From the NCBI GenBank assembly GCA_964036275.1, contig OZ038433.1:1116001-1180000 (forward strand): a stretch of 64,000 nucleotides of DNA, written 5' to 3'. Origin of the DNA: Litoditis marina. Taxonomy: Eukaryota > Nematoda > Chromadorea > Rhabditida > Rhabditidae. This document shows, piece after piece, positions 14,201 to 25,348 of this stretch (within the stretch, counting starts at the first letter, position 1; every line of letters begins with the position of its first letter). Both the position numbers and the translations under genes were made by a program. The notes beneath the pieces are model-generated. The model was not told where the DNA came from and searched no databases. It saw only the letters and a list, made by a program, of their open reading frames with translations.

Positions 14201-17200
14201 CAACAGTGCATAAATGATACAGAACAATTGTAATCTGGCGCACATGTGAAACTACAATTGACTACAAATGTATTGTAGTAAAGCATGTATTAATAAAGTG
14301 AAATACCGCTATAAACTTGTACTGAACAAATCTAAAGTTCTTTTTTGCAGCATGATAGTTTCGCTGGGAAGTCTTTCTTCTCCGTTCGCTGGTTCCCTGA
14401 CTAAGGTCTATTTCTGGAATAGAGTACTCGACTTTGAGGACGAAATCCCCCTCTTGGCTGGAAGCTGCCAGGGTAATGAGGTATGTTTCACCAGTAGGCG
14501 GACTGTGTACTTTGTACTTGTAGTTTGGGCTACGAACACAGGAAAATTCGTAGTCAAACTCATCAAAACCAAACTACGCACACAGCAGAATGCAGGAAGA
14601 AACCGTGATCGGCTTCTTCTTAGGTCGAAAACGAAACCATTTAACCACCGGTTCTTATTTGAGAGTACCAAACCCGGAACAAATATTGGAAACTGATCAG
14701 CTATTATCCTTTCGGTATTATCTCAGTCAACTCGTCTTGAAGATTCTGCCGAAAAATATCACAATTTTAATATGTTGTTTCAGTTGTTCTTCGACGGTCT
14801 ATTATTACGTTTCTCCGGCTACGTCCTGGAGGGCAAGGTGGAGAGAGTACCCCGTAGCACGTGTGGAAGAGAGATTGCCAGACGGCGAGAGCACAATGAG
14901 ATCAATATTGATGTGAGTTCATAAGATACCGTCCGGAGCCTCATCTGAACTCTTCCCATGTTGAATGAAAGCCGGAAAGCCGATCTTCTCGAGAACTCTC
15001 AAAGTTATTGTAAGCTGAATTCATCTACAACTTGTTCAAACTTTTACTTCTCTCGGCAAAAGGTTACGACAATGTGATAAAGTTTCATTCCATTTTTTTT
15101 CAGGAATGTCCTTCCGATCAGTTCCTGGTGACGTCAAAACGTGAAATCAACGTGAGCTGGCACGAGCCAGTGTTCTTCTCGAAAATGCCACTGGTCCGAG
15201 TGGAGAGAAATCTAAAGCCTGGACAGGTGGGTGACAATTAGGAATAAAAAGCTATAAGTTCTACAAGCTCGAAATTATGAGAAGTTTAAGTTTAGGAAAC
15301 TGGTTCAACAGTTATACGAATAAGAACCATAGTGCCAAGTTGCATATAACTTCATTGCTCCAAATAAATGCTTCAAACTTTCTAGTTTCTGAAAGTATGA
15401 GTTTAATGAAAACACTCTATCGTTAATATTGACCATAGAATAACAAATTTCGTTAAAGTTTTCAAAAGTTATTGATTTGTAGGTGTTTACGTGGGGAGAA
15501 TACGACGTGTTGTACGTCGCCTTCGACAACTCATCCAACTCCGCTCAATGCACGTTCAAGGTGAGATTTGTCAACGTTAAAGAAACACAGAAGTACCTGA
15601 CCCTTTTCAAATAATCAACTATTAATATTGAACTCCTTCGTACCCCAATGCAACAATAGTTTTGTTCAAACTCAGACCCAACTCTCCCCAAAAACCAAAA
15701 ACTCGCGAAACTCGATTTCTGAAAACTCTTCGCAATTTGATCATCAATGCTCAACTCGTAATGGATTTCATTGTCTGCAAAACTAGGAAAGATTTGGTAC
15801 ACAACAATTCTTCTTTGTCACACACTCATATTTCCAGATCCATGTCACAAAGGAGCATTGTCCCCCCATCGAGGACCCTGTCAACGGAATTCAGGCCTGT
15901 GAGGCATGGGGACCACAACTCAAATACAAGGTATACTGGGTTCACTTCCTCTCCAGCGACAGAAGTTTCTGAGAGAAAATGTATAAACATAACATATCGA
16001 GACACAGAAAAACTGAAAAACAAGAAGTTGATCTCGTAGGATGAACGATAAAGGTTCTTCCCCTTCAGCCATCATTTCTATGATTTTTTCAGAGATTCGA
16101 ACAGAAAATAAGCTTGAAGTTTTTTTCCATGACCTCACAGAACCAAACAATCATGAATTCTCTAGGCTTGTTCGATTGAATGCCGAAACGGTTTTGAATT
16201 CTCTCGCGTTCCTTCCCTCTTCTACACTTGTGCGTCTGACGGAAAATGGAGGCCCCGCGGATTCAACCAGCTCACTTTCACCTATCCCCAATGCACAAAG
16301 TAAGGAACGCTCGAGACGGTGCTGCAATATATAATTCTTAATCTTACTTTACTCTAATTACATAGTTAGTTATATATCTTTTCTCATCTCAGGATTCGAT
16401 AAACTTTGCATTGAATTTCGGGAACAATCATATAGTTATCACCCTTACAACACAGATAGACATATTCACTCGCGATTCAACAGGTGAAGCTGTGGATGAA
16501 CAGACTGTTCATTGTTGGTACTCTGAGAAGTTGTCTTTACTACTCGGAACTATGACATATAATCTTCATTTATGGATGTTCAGACCATTTATACGATTCT
16601 TACATCGAGATCAAACTACAACTAAGACTTGATCACTCAAAATACTGTATCTTGAGTTTTTACCCCGTCTAACTTCAGATCCGTGCCAGCGACTAGTGTG
16701 ATTATTATGCGCTAATATACCCTTTAAAAGTGTTTATGACAACAAATATGTTGTTTCGAACAATTATGAAACTAACTTTATCTGCCTATCTATGCCCGCT
16801 TTGGTTCAGGTCCGTGCCAGCGACCCGTGTGATTCTGATGCGAGTTGCGTATCCGGCGTCGTCGTTGTGTTCTGATGCGAGCAAGGCGGCGTTGCGATCC
16901 AAGCTACTGGCCACCGTCAACGACATCCACAATAAATGGGATATTTGCAGTGCAGCGTCAGTTTCATAGTGTTCAGTCGATTTTACTTCACACTTTCTGT
17001 TTTGGAAAGTTTTTCTTATGCGAAACAAACAGATTGTGAGAGGGAGAAACACGATGAAGAGCAAGTAATGTTCATTGAATAATTTTTGAGTATCGTAACT
17101 TTCTCTGCGAGATGACTCAGAAGGAGAACACTAGTTTTCTTTTAAAATTTCTAGCGTTTCGGAAATATCGAGATACACAACGGTAAGTTATACGAAATGT

Positions 17201-20200
17201 GATGAGTTCTTTGTTCCAGTGACGTTTCTGGCTGCCTGGGAGTGCGTATCGATGTCGAGTGTTCGGCTTCTGATGTGCGGAGAGTGAAAAGAGAAGCACA
17301 CTCGTTCCAAGTCAGGATCGAACTGCCCGTCAAGCGGTTCGTTTTTCAATACATTGTACAATAAACAACCAATGGTTATGAAACCTTCTTCTCTCGGGCC
17401 TAGAGCTGAACATTTTTAGGATTTTTTTCGGTATCTCCTTTCATAATAGCGAACCCTATATAGACAAATTTATAACTTGATTTCATTTGTTTTCAGAGAG
17501 ATGGTCACCAATTCAGTGACAGGACAACGACTTCAGGTGGCCGACGCCGTCCAACACGAGATTCTCATGCAGAAGGCCTTCAATCTAGAGAAGGTATAAA
17601 ATAAACTCAAATCAAACTTAAACTGAGACTCCTAAAGTGAGATTACAAAACTTCTAGTCTGTTTCAAGCTCTTGAATCTTAACAATTTTGGATAAAATGT
17701 GTACTTTTCTAGGTTCTTCCCAACGGTCGACCCGATATGGCAACCTTCCAACTGATGGACGAATTCCATTGTCAACCGGGTCAAATTGCCGTCGGCGATG
17801 TTTGTGGTAGGTCATCCAGTATACTTGATCAATATTGGTTTCTTCTCACTTAGTATCAACTTTAGGCTTCATAGTTCATAGTTACACATTTCCACTCTTT
17901 TTAGCACTCGAAAATATGATACAGTGAGCAATACTTTTTCGCTTGTAGAACTATTTTCGCTGATTCTAGCTACACTGATCTTATTCATCGAGTTGAATTG
18001 TGTATCGCGACTTCTATAGGTATACATAAAGTATAGAAGTGTTGAAGACGGATTGCATTTTCGGTTGGTACACTTTCCCATCCTAATCAACCCCACTTCA
18101 GTTCCCTGTGCCCCCGGTTCCTACTACTCCTCCGCCTCTTCCCAGTGCGAACTCTGTGCAGCGGGAACCTACCAGCCCCTATCCGGACGTACTCAATGCT
18201 TTGCCTGTCCTGTAGGTCAAATTACAGCCGATCCTGGATCAATCAAGGAAGAGGAGTGCAAAGGTTAGCGAGGTTTTGGATTTGAACTGTTGACAAAAGT
18301 ATCGATTTGGTATTCTGCCAAATTGACATTTATAGCATTTGCTGCTACAGCCATGACACCAATATTCCAATATACGATCAATATTCATGTTTTTTATTCT
18401 GGTGCTGCTCGCTCCTAGTTTGGTACAACAACGTCCGGATTAGGGTTGTTAATCGAGTTCAAAATTTCGAGTTTTCGAGTTTCCGAGTTTTGGGAAATTT
18501 CGAGTTTTCGAGTTTCGAGTTCGACTCGATTCGAAAATTCTCGAGTTTTTTCGAGTCGAGTCGAGTTTTGAGTATATTTTGGACCCAAAAGATACATTTT
18601 ACGAGTCCGAAATTTTGATTTTCGAGTTTTCGCGTTCAAAATTTCGAATTTTCGAGTTTTCGAGTTTACGCGAAAAATCGAGTTTTCGAGTTTTCGATTT
18701 TTGGAAAATTTCGAGTTTTCGAGTTTTCGAGTTGTCCGAGTTTTGGAAAATTTCGAGTTTTCGAGTTTTCGAGTTTTCGAGTTTTGAGAAATTTCGAGTT
18801 TTCGAGTTTCGAGTTCGACTAAACTCGAAAATTTTCGAGTTTTTTCGAGTCGAGTCGAGTTTTGAGTTCGACTTTAACAACCCTAGTCCGGATTCCTACA
18901 TTTTGAACTCAATTAATATAGTTACAAAGCTTTACTCTCAGTCTTGTTTAGTTCTAAGACTGGAACTGACGTTTCCACCGCATGTTTTCCGGTTATACCT
19001 CTCTATCTTTCATCGATAAACTTTTCCAGCCAACTGTCCGCCCGGCCACTTCCTGGATATGTCCACCTCTAAGTGTGCCCCGTGTGGTCTCGGTTTCTTC
19101 CAGCCGCGTGGCGGTTCCTTCGAGTGCGTCGCGTGTGGCGTGGGAAAGACGACCCTTACTGATAGATCTACGAAGGAAGAAGACTGTAGAGACGAATGTC
19201 CAGGTGAGTAGTCTATGAAATTGGCAAAATAGGACTGAGTTGGACAATGGAAAAAAATCTTTGAGCAGTAGTCCGCTTAAAGCAGGACGATTATGTGGAC
19301 CGATCCCGTGTCAACGGTCCTTTAAACTGCAATTGAAAAATGTGTTGCAGTTTAAAGGACTGAAGCGTTGGGATTGGACCACCTAATCGTCCTTCTTTAA
19401 TTAGATAGATTTCACTTCCCCTCTTCGCTCATTGTGTGCAAATCGACTCTGATCTAGTGCTGTCTCTACCTGGACAGAGTGCCAAAAATGTGATTCATAT
19501 AATTCCTTCAAAATCGTTTATCTATATCTGGAGAGCATAGAACAAAATAATTCTTCCTGAGTCGATGAATAATAAGATATCATTATAACGAAAACAACTG
19601 AAAATATGTTAGTTCATCATTTCCAGATGGTGAACAGCTGTCGTCCTCCGGTTCCTGCCAACCGTGCGCCGTCGGCACCTATCGCACCCGGGGAGAGAAT
19701 AAACAGTGCACACAGTGTCCTGCCGGTGAGTAAATGGCGAATTGATTATTTTGTACTTTGATCTCTGGTAACATCATCATTCACAAATCTCGCCTGAAAA
19801 GCAACGAGCTACATATACACTGTATACACTGAACTGACCGAGACTGCAAGTCGTGAGCTTAGGAGCACCAAACTGAAACAGCATATCACATGTTTTCACT
19901 GTTTTTTTTTTATCAACGGCATATTGAGATTCCAAAACATTGATTACGGTAACAGCTGGTTCTTGACGCGTGAATCGTTTCTCTTCAGGAACCACCACAG
20001 AGTCCACCTCATCCACTCGTCGTGAACAATGTAACACTCCGTTGTGCAAGGCCGGACAGTTCCTGGTGCGCCAGAGGTAGGTCAAAAACGCGCCAGTTCA
20101 TACATTTGTTGAGGACTACACTGCACTATACATTCTGAACTATTGTGACGTGACGAACGTAACTCAAAACAACACAATCAAAATTTAAACTGTTACTGCC

Positions 20201-23041
20201 CAACTCCCTTCTGATTTTTTCCATGAAGAATTCACTTCGAGAAATGAAACCACTAGTTTTTCACAGACTGTGAACTGATTAGAATTATTTTTCCTGAACA
20301 TCATGAGACGAAAGGCCTTTTTGTTTTAGTCAATTTTTTTCATTTTCCAGCAAACACTGTCAATTCTGTCCACGAGGCGCCTTCCAGGATCTGGAACAGC
20401 AGACCGTCTGCAAGTTGTGCCCCACCGATCATACCACCGCTGCACAGGGTGAGTAGCTACATGCCGTTTGTAAATTGCACAGTTACGTGAAACATGTCAT
20501 ACACATCATCAGTCCGGAATGTGTAATGACAAGTGGACGATGCCTTATTAGCATGCTAACTTTACGTGACTATTCAATTCACTTCTAGTATAGTCTTTAT
20601 CATTCCCACGCAAACGTCAGGTGGTATAGAAGAATGTCTATGGTTGCTATCCAGAGTGTTTCGCTTTCCCTAGTTTCAACATTTCTAACAAGGTTTTCCC
20701 GATGGTTTTTTATCAAACACCAACATTTCTATGGTAAAACTGTAGTCACAGCAACACGCAAAGACAACACTCTGTTGGTAGATAATCAGTCCCTACGTCA
20801 CAGACAGTGTTATATTCAACGCATTACTAGTGCTCATAATGTTTTACGTTGTTTTTAGTTTGTTCGCTAATTTTCTGCAATTTTCTGCCACAGAAATTAT
20901 GGCTACCGTAGTATTTATGATCTTTTCTGTTCAGGAGCTACCGCCGAGTCGCAGTGTTATTCGACCAACCAGTGTACAACTGGGGAGGATGACTGCTCGT
21001 GGCATGCCATTTGTATTGATCTACCAGATGACAATGATGTACCCTCATTCCAATGCAAGTGCAAGCCGGGCTACAGAGGCAACGGAACCCATTGTTATGG
21101 TCGGTCACTGACATCATTATCACTTCTACGTGAGGTTTACGTGCCGGAGATGTTTTTCACGCGAAATATGATCATGCATTTGACTGGCAGTAAACTGTAC
21201 CTTTCGTTTTCTTAACGACAAAAAAACGTAGAAATCGATTGAACGTGTGGCCAATTAGTTCAACAAGACAGTCAAGAGTTTACAGAAAATGAAAACAATA
21301 ATATCGAAAATTCAGATGCGTGCAACAGCTTTTGCCTGAACGATGGTGTCTGTAAGAAAAACCCGGTTGGATATGTGGAATGCGTTTGTAAGGAGAACTT
21401 CTCTGGAGAAAGGTAATTCACGACACAATATGGATGACAATAGCCTTCACTTTACAGAATAAGCTAACGATTCAATAGTCCGGACACATGAAACACCTAT
21501 AAATTCGATCTAGCATTGACACGTTTACATGTGGTTCTGCTTTTTGATAAATGATGAATATAAAAGCACCAGAATGAATGAGAACCGATCATTTTTAGAT
21601 GCGAAGTTCGATTCCAGCCGCGATCTCAACGATTCACTCTCATTCTCACTGTCATTGGTACGTTTTAGAGTGTTTGTTGAAGTTGATGGAGTCAGAATAA
21701 AGCTCGATTATTTTGTCCAAAAGTTTCCAATGCCACTCGACCAATATTAACTATGAGGAGTTGCAAATACAGTGGCGTCTGGTACACCTGACTCTCAATG
21801 CCAAAATCCTCAAATCGGCTGTACTGTAAAGCGAAAACTACATTCATTCAGATGTGACTGGATATATAACAGAAAAAATGTTACTTCTACAACTTTGTAA
21901 ATTATCTTTTTCCTTCAGGTGGTGTTGTGGCCGTCCTTGTTGCCATTGTATCCGTGGTCTACATGATCTCGTGTCGATTCAATCGATATGATGACGTCAC
22001 ACCGGAAAAGACCCAGATAGAAGATATGCCTCACAGTAACTTCATCTACGGAAGGCCACCAATCGGTTCGTTTCTAATTAGATCCAAAACGTCTCCCGGA
22101 AATGAATTTCATGTGAATTGTCACAAAAAAATCTGCTGATTACTGCCATAATGTTTATTAAAGTGGTTACAGTTCTACTCGAATTGCGACGCGACTCGAA
22201 AACCTGAAACTGTGATTTCGAGATTTAACGGCGAAACGATGAAATGAAATTTAACCAAAAAGTTTAAATTAGTATAAGGATATTTTCTTCTCTTTCACTT
22301 TTTAACTATAAGTTCATTTTCATTATAACATGTTTTTGAAACTCTTAGTTGATTAACTTTAGCTCTACAAATGCAGTAATTGTTACATATTGTTTTGGTA
22401 ACTACATCATATCTATTAAGTGAATGATAGGCGTTTTACTTATTATTCAACTTTGTTCCTCTGATAAATATGAATACTGCAGCCGAGCCTCCCCGTCCGA
22501 TCGGCTACTACTATGAAGATGACGATGAATATGAAGCAAAAACGATGTATGTGACGGGAGAGGAGGATGACAGAGAGATGGAGCAGAGGTACGGTAGCCT
22601 TGTTGTATGATGTGGTCCCACATAATATGGATAATGTATTACTATTATTACTAGACGAGTGGGGTACTGTATAACTTGTGGTACGGTACTAACGGTATAT
22701 TGCGTACAGAAGGTACTATGACTGAATTGAAACCTGTACCGCTCACGGTACCCAGGCGCGCAGTGAAAAACTGAGATATCGTAACTGTTTAGTAGTGTCG
22801 ATACACGTTTTCCTCTGAGTACTGTACAGTATTTGCACGGTAGACACATGGGTTACAGTATAAATTATGGAACTACCGCACCGTATTAAGTTTTTGAAAA
22901 AGTTACGGTGCGGTAGACCCAGGACTACTGTAAAACATGATATGGGGGACTATGAAATTGTATCATTCTTCGAACCATTTGTTTTGCAGGCTCCGGATCG
23001 CACAGCAGCACATGTACAGACCTGGCGAGAGTCACGAGTAA
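304..23041 (+). CDS. Large EGF/pentraxin/HYR/sushi/GCC2-GCC3 transmembrane protein (5' end outside window)
   Basis: I read 37 exons: 304-461, 6195-6305, 7119-7215, 7466-7532, 7867-7963, 9437-9558, 10290-10373, 10547-10638, 10824-10921, 11203-11331, 11719-11820, 12379-12518, 12736-12902, 13327-13462, 14046-14149, 14351-14480, 14784-14912, 15104-15226, 15483-15560, 15838-15930, 16166-16299, 16810-16960, 17155-17182, 17220-17336, 17497-17593, 17713-17806, 18102-18263, 19030-19203, 19627-19725, 19989-20076, 20351-20448, 20935-21099, 21316-21412, 21599-21657, 21919-22065, 22483-22588, 22990-23041 (TAA). About 1,375 residues are in the window. Order: 11 EGF repeats, a laminin-G/pentraxin-like domain (exons 13-17, WNHL motif), an HYR-like region, one sushi module (exons 20-21, YTCASDGKW), a linker, GCC2/GCC3 Cys-rich repeats (exons 27-32), two EGFs, one membrane helix (exons 34-35) and an acidic tail ending GESHE. 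The set resembles SVEP1-type adhesion proteins, but with a membrane anchor. Phases agree at every junction except 17182/17220. Function is inferred as cell-surface or matrix adhesion. The exon 13 acceptor (12735) is weak. A poly(A) signal may lie at 23463. Confidence 0.88.
1111..4702 (-). CDS. Four-helix membrane protein nested in an intron of the EGF gene
   Basis: Six exons on the minus strand, from the start: 4598-4702, 4275-4357, 2292-2411, 1970-2087, 1537-1646, 1111-1258. Phases agree throughout and give 227 residues. The protein starts [13 protein letters not shown], then has a Cys cluster ([11 protein letters not shown]). Four hydrophobic stretches follow: [62 protein letters not shown]. 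The C-terminal tail is proline-rich and ends [10 protein letters not shown]. The whole gene lies inside the 5.7-kb intron 462-6194 of the plus-strand EGF gene. Topology and length are like nematode tetraspan or LAPTM-like proteins, but I cannot name the family. The exon 3 donor (GTTAGA, just below 2292) is not ideal. A CT/GA microsatellite sits right beside that exon. Confidence 0.85.
2180..2282. repeat. (CT)n microsatellite
   Basis: CT-rich simple repeat adjacent to exon 3 of the nested membrane protein gene. Confidence 0.9.
3875..3925. repeat. (CT)n microsatellite
   Basis: Simple CT repeat in an intron of the nested membrane protein gene. Confidence 0.85.
4770..4905. repeat. Foldback family D (TCACGTGA-type ends)
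   Basis: Begins ACTAGAAGTAAATTGAATGG and ends with the inverse CACGTGACTGTTCAATTGA-type sequence; the middle carries GTGCACTTTGTCATTGCACG. Related copies: 6355-6660, 20480-20590, 24150-24300, 33490-33640, 38650-38780, 48215-48330, and part at 59203-59235. Confidence 0.7.
6724..6904. repeat. Foldback family C (CTCATGAG-rich), copy 1
   Basis: The ends GGCGGCGTAGCAATCC and GCTACGCCGCC are inverted; the interior is rich in CTCATGAG palindromes. It lies in an EGF gene intron. Confidence 0.8.
7278..7329. repeat. Perfect 22-bp hairpin with 8-nt loop
   Basis: TTTTCTTAAAACATTCTATG... pairs perfectly with the following TACATAGAATGTTTTAAG...; a third partial copy (TTACATAGAATGTTTT) follows at once. 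It lies in an EGF gene intron. Confidence 0.8.
8016..9184. mobile_element. 1.17-kb composite with inverted ends and two opposed tRNA-like modules
   Basis: The ends are inverted copies over about 70 bp (TATAAGAGGCATCCATTTAA on the left; the right end read in reverse is TATAAGAGGCGTCCATTTAA). A reverse tRNA-like module (8280-8345, B-box-like GGTTCGATTCC on the minus strand) lies on the left arm and a forward one (8870-8935, TAGCGCAGTGG and GGTTCGATCCC) on the right. A GTAACCGG element occupies the centre. It sits in an EGF gene intron. Confidence 0.7.
8508..8749. repeat. GTAACCGG-type foldback element
   Basis: The ends AAGTAACCGGGTTT and AAACCCGGTTACTT are inverted, and the interior repeats GGTTACC/GGTAACC. 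It is nested in the 8016-9184 composite. Confidence 0.7.
10925..11145. repeat. Purine-rich GA tract
   Basis: About 220 bp of AGAAAG/GAGAGA-type sequence fills most of the intron between EGF gene exons 9 and 10. Confidence 0.85.
11354..11474. repeat. Foldback family A, copy 1
   Basis: A palindromic element of about 120 bp. The family has ends TTAAAGAAGGACGATTATGT and its inverse, with paired CAGTTTAAAGGAC units in the middle. This copy has diverged at the left end. It lies in an EGF gene intron. Confidence 0.75.
12022..12191. repeat. Foldback family C, copy 2
   Basis: Nearly the same sequence and ends as 6724-6904, in another intron of the same gene. Confidence 0.8.
12261..12350. repeat. Foldback family B
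   Basis: ATGTGTTTGTAGTTTGATCC at the left and ATCAAACTACAACTAAAACA at the right, in an EGF gene intron, 30 bp before an exon. Confidence 0.7.
12944..13067. repeat. Foldback family A, copy 2
   Basis: TTAAAGCAGGACGAATATGT at the left end and the inverse GTCCTTCTTTAA at the right. It starts 42 bp past an EGF gene exon. Confidence 0.85.
13650..13843 (-). mobile_element. tRNA-derived SINE, copy 1
   Basis: Read on the minus strand it has pol III boxes (A-like GCCCAGTGGTTAGCG, B-like GGTTCGATTCC) and then a tail. The family core on the plus strand reads GCCGGAATCGAACCTGCG, GCTTTGGAATCGAAGACAT-like, and CGTTGGCAACGACTATA. It lies in an EGF gene intron. Confidence 0.8.
18441..18885. mobile_element. 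Non-autonomous hAT-type element with perfect 8-bp target duplication
   Basis: Termini TAGGGTTGTTAA and TTAACAACCCTA are inverted. GTCCGGAT occurs immediately before (18433-18440) and after (18886-18893), a perfect 8-bp target-site duplication as made by hAT transposases. The interior is almost wholly built of GAGTTTTCGA-like units. It sits in an intron of the EGF gene. No transposase is present. Confidence 0.9.
19277..19400. repeat. Foldback family A, copy 3
   Basis: TTAAAGCAGGACGATTATGT at the left and CGTCCTTCTTTAA at the right, in an EGF gene intron. Confidence 0.85.
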
Positions 23042-23217
23042 TCAATACTCGCTTATATCGATTTTCTTCTCTGATTTAGCAAGTTTCACTGATCCTCAAT
23101 TCAGCGGTTGCAATATTGAACTTTTTTCATTCAATACGATGGTGCTTTCATTTTTTCTATTTATATAGTTGAGTCAGTTCATGCCTACCTCTGAGACGGT
23201 TGTTTCTTTTCAACTAA

Positions 23218-23275
23218 CACTCTCTCCCTCTCTCTCTTCTTTCTCTCTTTCTCTGTCCCCTCTCCTCTTTCAACT
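23218..23275. repeat. CT-rich simple repeat
   Basis: CTCTCTCCCTCTCTC-type tract in the 3' flank of the EGF gene. Confidence 0.8.
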
Positions 23276-23610
23276 CTCTTGCCCGGCATCTTTCAATATT
23301 TTTCTGAAATCGGCATAATCGAGGTTCTGGCTCGCTAAACATTCCCGAGTATGCTCACTTTTCCCGCATGATAGTTGTTCAATTTCACGTGCCTTTTTGT
23401 TTTATCGGCCTGTTAAATTCATTACAAATGACATTAGAGATTGTGATAAGTTGATAAAATGTAATAAATTATTAATATATATGATTGTTTGAAAACATTT
23501 GAAACAAAAATGTGTAGAAGTGAAAACGAAGTGAACATCAACAAAATTTGAAATCGATTCAATTTGAGTATAACATTTCGATGCCAAACATTCCTCCAAT
23601 TCTGATTTAG

Positions 23611-23971
23611 CAAGTTTCATTGATACTCAATTCCAATTGGAGATACACAAAAAATTGAAGCAAAAGTATCATACGGGTGTTGATTGAGGCCAATTGAGCA
23701 CATTTGTTTGAAATTTGCTACTGGCCTACGCCTAGACACACACACACACACATGACATTATGACGTGTATCGAGTTCAAACTCAACTCCGCTATATTCAC
23801 CAGATACCGTTCTGCCTATAGTGCTCACATTTCCAACTGGACTCGTTGGCAGCGTGCCAAAAACTTTGGAAGACTGTTATTTGAAGAAAACATATACTTT
23901 ACAGAAAGATCCTTGAAAACGGATTATAACGAAGGGAAAGAACCCATCACATAAATCTCTATTGTTTTGAA
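23611..23971. repeat. 360-bp direct repeat, left copy
   Basis: Nearly identical to 25349-25707 and in the same orientation. It flanks the kinase exon fragment. It contains a short (CA)n run and a 64-codon open frame (23760-23954). Between the two copies that frame shows two replacement changes and one silent change, so there is no sign of protein constraint. Confidence 0.85.
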
Positions 23972-25339
23972 TAAAATGTAACCGAGGTTAAAGTGGCGTT
24001 GACGGCCTAAACTAACCTTGGCTACCATGAACTTGCGACAGAGTCCGAAGTCGAGTAAATAGACAGTCTGCTGTTCGTTTGCCTCCGGTTGACCAACAGC
24101 AAAGTTGCCCGGTTTTATGTCGCGATGCAGAAAACCAATCTGGAAATATACTAGAAGTAAATGTAATAGTTACGTAAACTCAGCATTTGAATGCACGCAA
24201 TTCGCACTTTGCACTGTGCACTTTGTCATTGCACGTTTCTTAGTTATGCTGTGTTTAACATGTTTAACGTGACTGTGCAAATGACTAACGGTATAGACAA
24301 TTCTTCACTGGAGTACCGAGTAGGTATGCTATGCTGCACTAATCAGGCAACTCTAGTTCAGCTTTTCGAAAACTTTTACAGGTTCCCAATTTGCCTGTAA
24401 GCTTCAGTCGTACTGTAAAAAGTTCAAACCCCGTGTAACAGACTATATCCTACTGTAACCATAAATTACCCTGTGCAACTCCTCGATGGCCACCAGACAC
24501 TGTGCCGCCATCTTGAGAGATGTACCCAGAGTGTACTTCGGCGGCTCACGGTCCATTCTCAAATCCCACAGATTAGAACCGATCTGGAAATATTCAAACT
24601 ACAACGTTTTCTTTTTTTTTCTGAAAACATTAATAACAAAAACAGTTTTTTGTTGCTCTGTACTTTAAGAAGAACATATCAACGCTATTAATCTCACATT
24701 GAGTTATTATGAAGCAAAATCTCATATACGGGGGCTGAGTACCCTTTTACTAGTATCATGTTCAAGATTTCTTTTAAAAGTGCCCAAACTGCAAAAGAAA
24801 TGTTGATAATCAAAAACGCTGCGTTTTCATTATTTCGATGTCACGTGGTGAAACTTGTGTGCAATACTAACCAATTTCATGACCATGAAACAGAATCTGT
24901 TCTCCACTTTTCCTCTATCTTCTATGGTACAGAAATGTCGACTCTTGATCTCCCTCGCTCCTCGCAGAACCTTGCAATCCATTGCCAACACCTGGAAAAT
25001 TATAATTTGAAAAATCAGCACACAAAATGTTTTTAATCCAGTAGTCGACCAGCACGAAATCCGCATTATCCATTATCCAGTATTCAATCCACACATGCAT
25101 GTTACGCTGAAACAGTTGTAATACTAAAAAAATTGATTTTCGATGACATTAATTGTTTCATTGTTTCGTTGTTTCGTAGTTTCGTTGTAGTTTGTTGCAT
25201 TGTTTCGATCGTAAAAGTCATGAAAAAAAAGCCGGATTTTGTCTCCTGAAAGTCAACTGTGAAATAAAAGTTATTTTTATTCATTTGTAAGTACTCAGAA
25301 TCTAACTAATCAATTGAACATTCTGAATTGTATCGTGAT
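23972..25339 (-). pseudogene. Partial duplicate of the TTBK-like kinase (three catalytic exons, no P-loop exon)
   Basis: This segment is nearly identical to 33313-34996 inside the intact kinase gene. It carries copies of three exons: 24872-24991 (VLAMDCKVLRG), 24470-24583 (IGSNLWDLR) and 24017-24139 (FLHRDIKPGNF). The part of the source around 34505-34855, with the P-loop exon, is missing and replaced by about 65 bp of unrelated sequence. No N-terminal or C-terminal exons are present. By eye the three exons differ from the source at only two bases, both synonymous. The fragment lies between two 360-bp direct repeats, 0.8 kb beyond the 3' end of the intact gene. It cannot encode a complete kinase. 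It may be a recent gene-fragment duplication or a haplotype or assembly duplication. Confidence 0.8.
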
Positions 25340-25348
25340 GGTGGTCGT

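Noticed and set aside
18579..19019. 146-codon open frame
   Set aside because: It consists of the GAGTTTTCGA repeat body of the hAT-type element, so the frame reflects repeat periodicity.
23760..23954. 64-codon frame present in both 360-bp direct repeats
   Set aside because: Between copies it has two replacement changes and one silent change, so no constraint is visible; likely incidental to the repeat.
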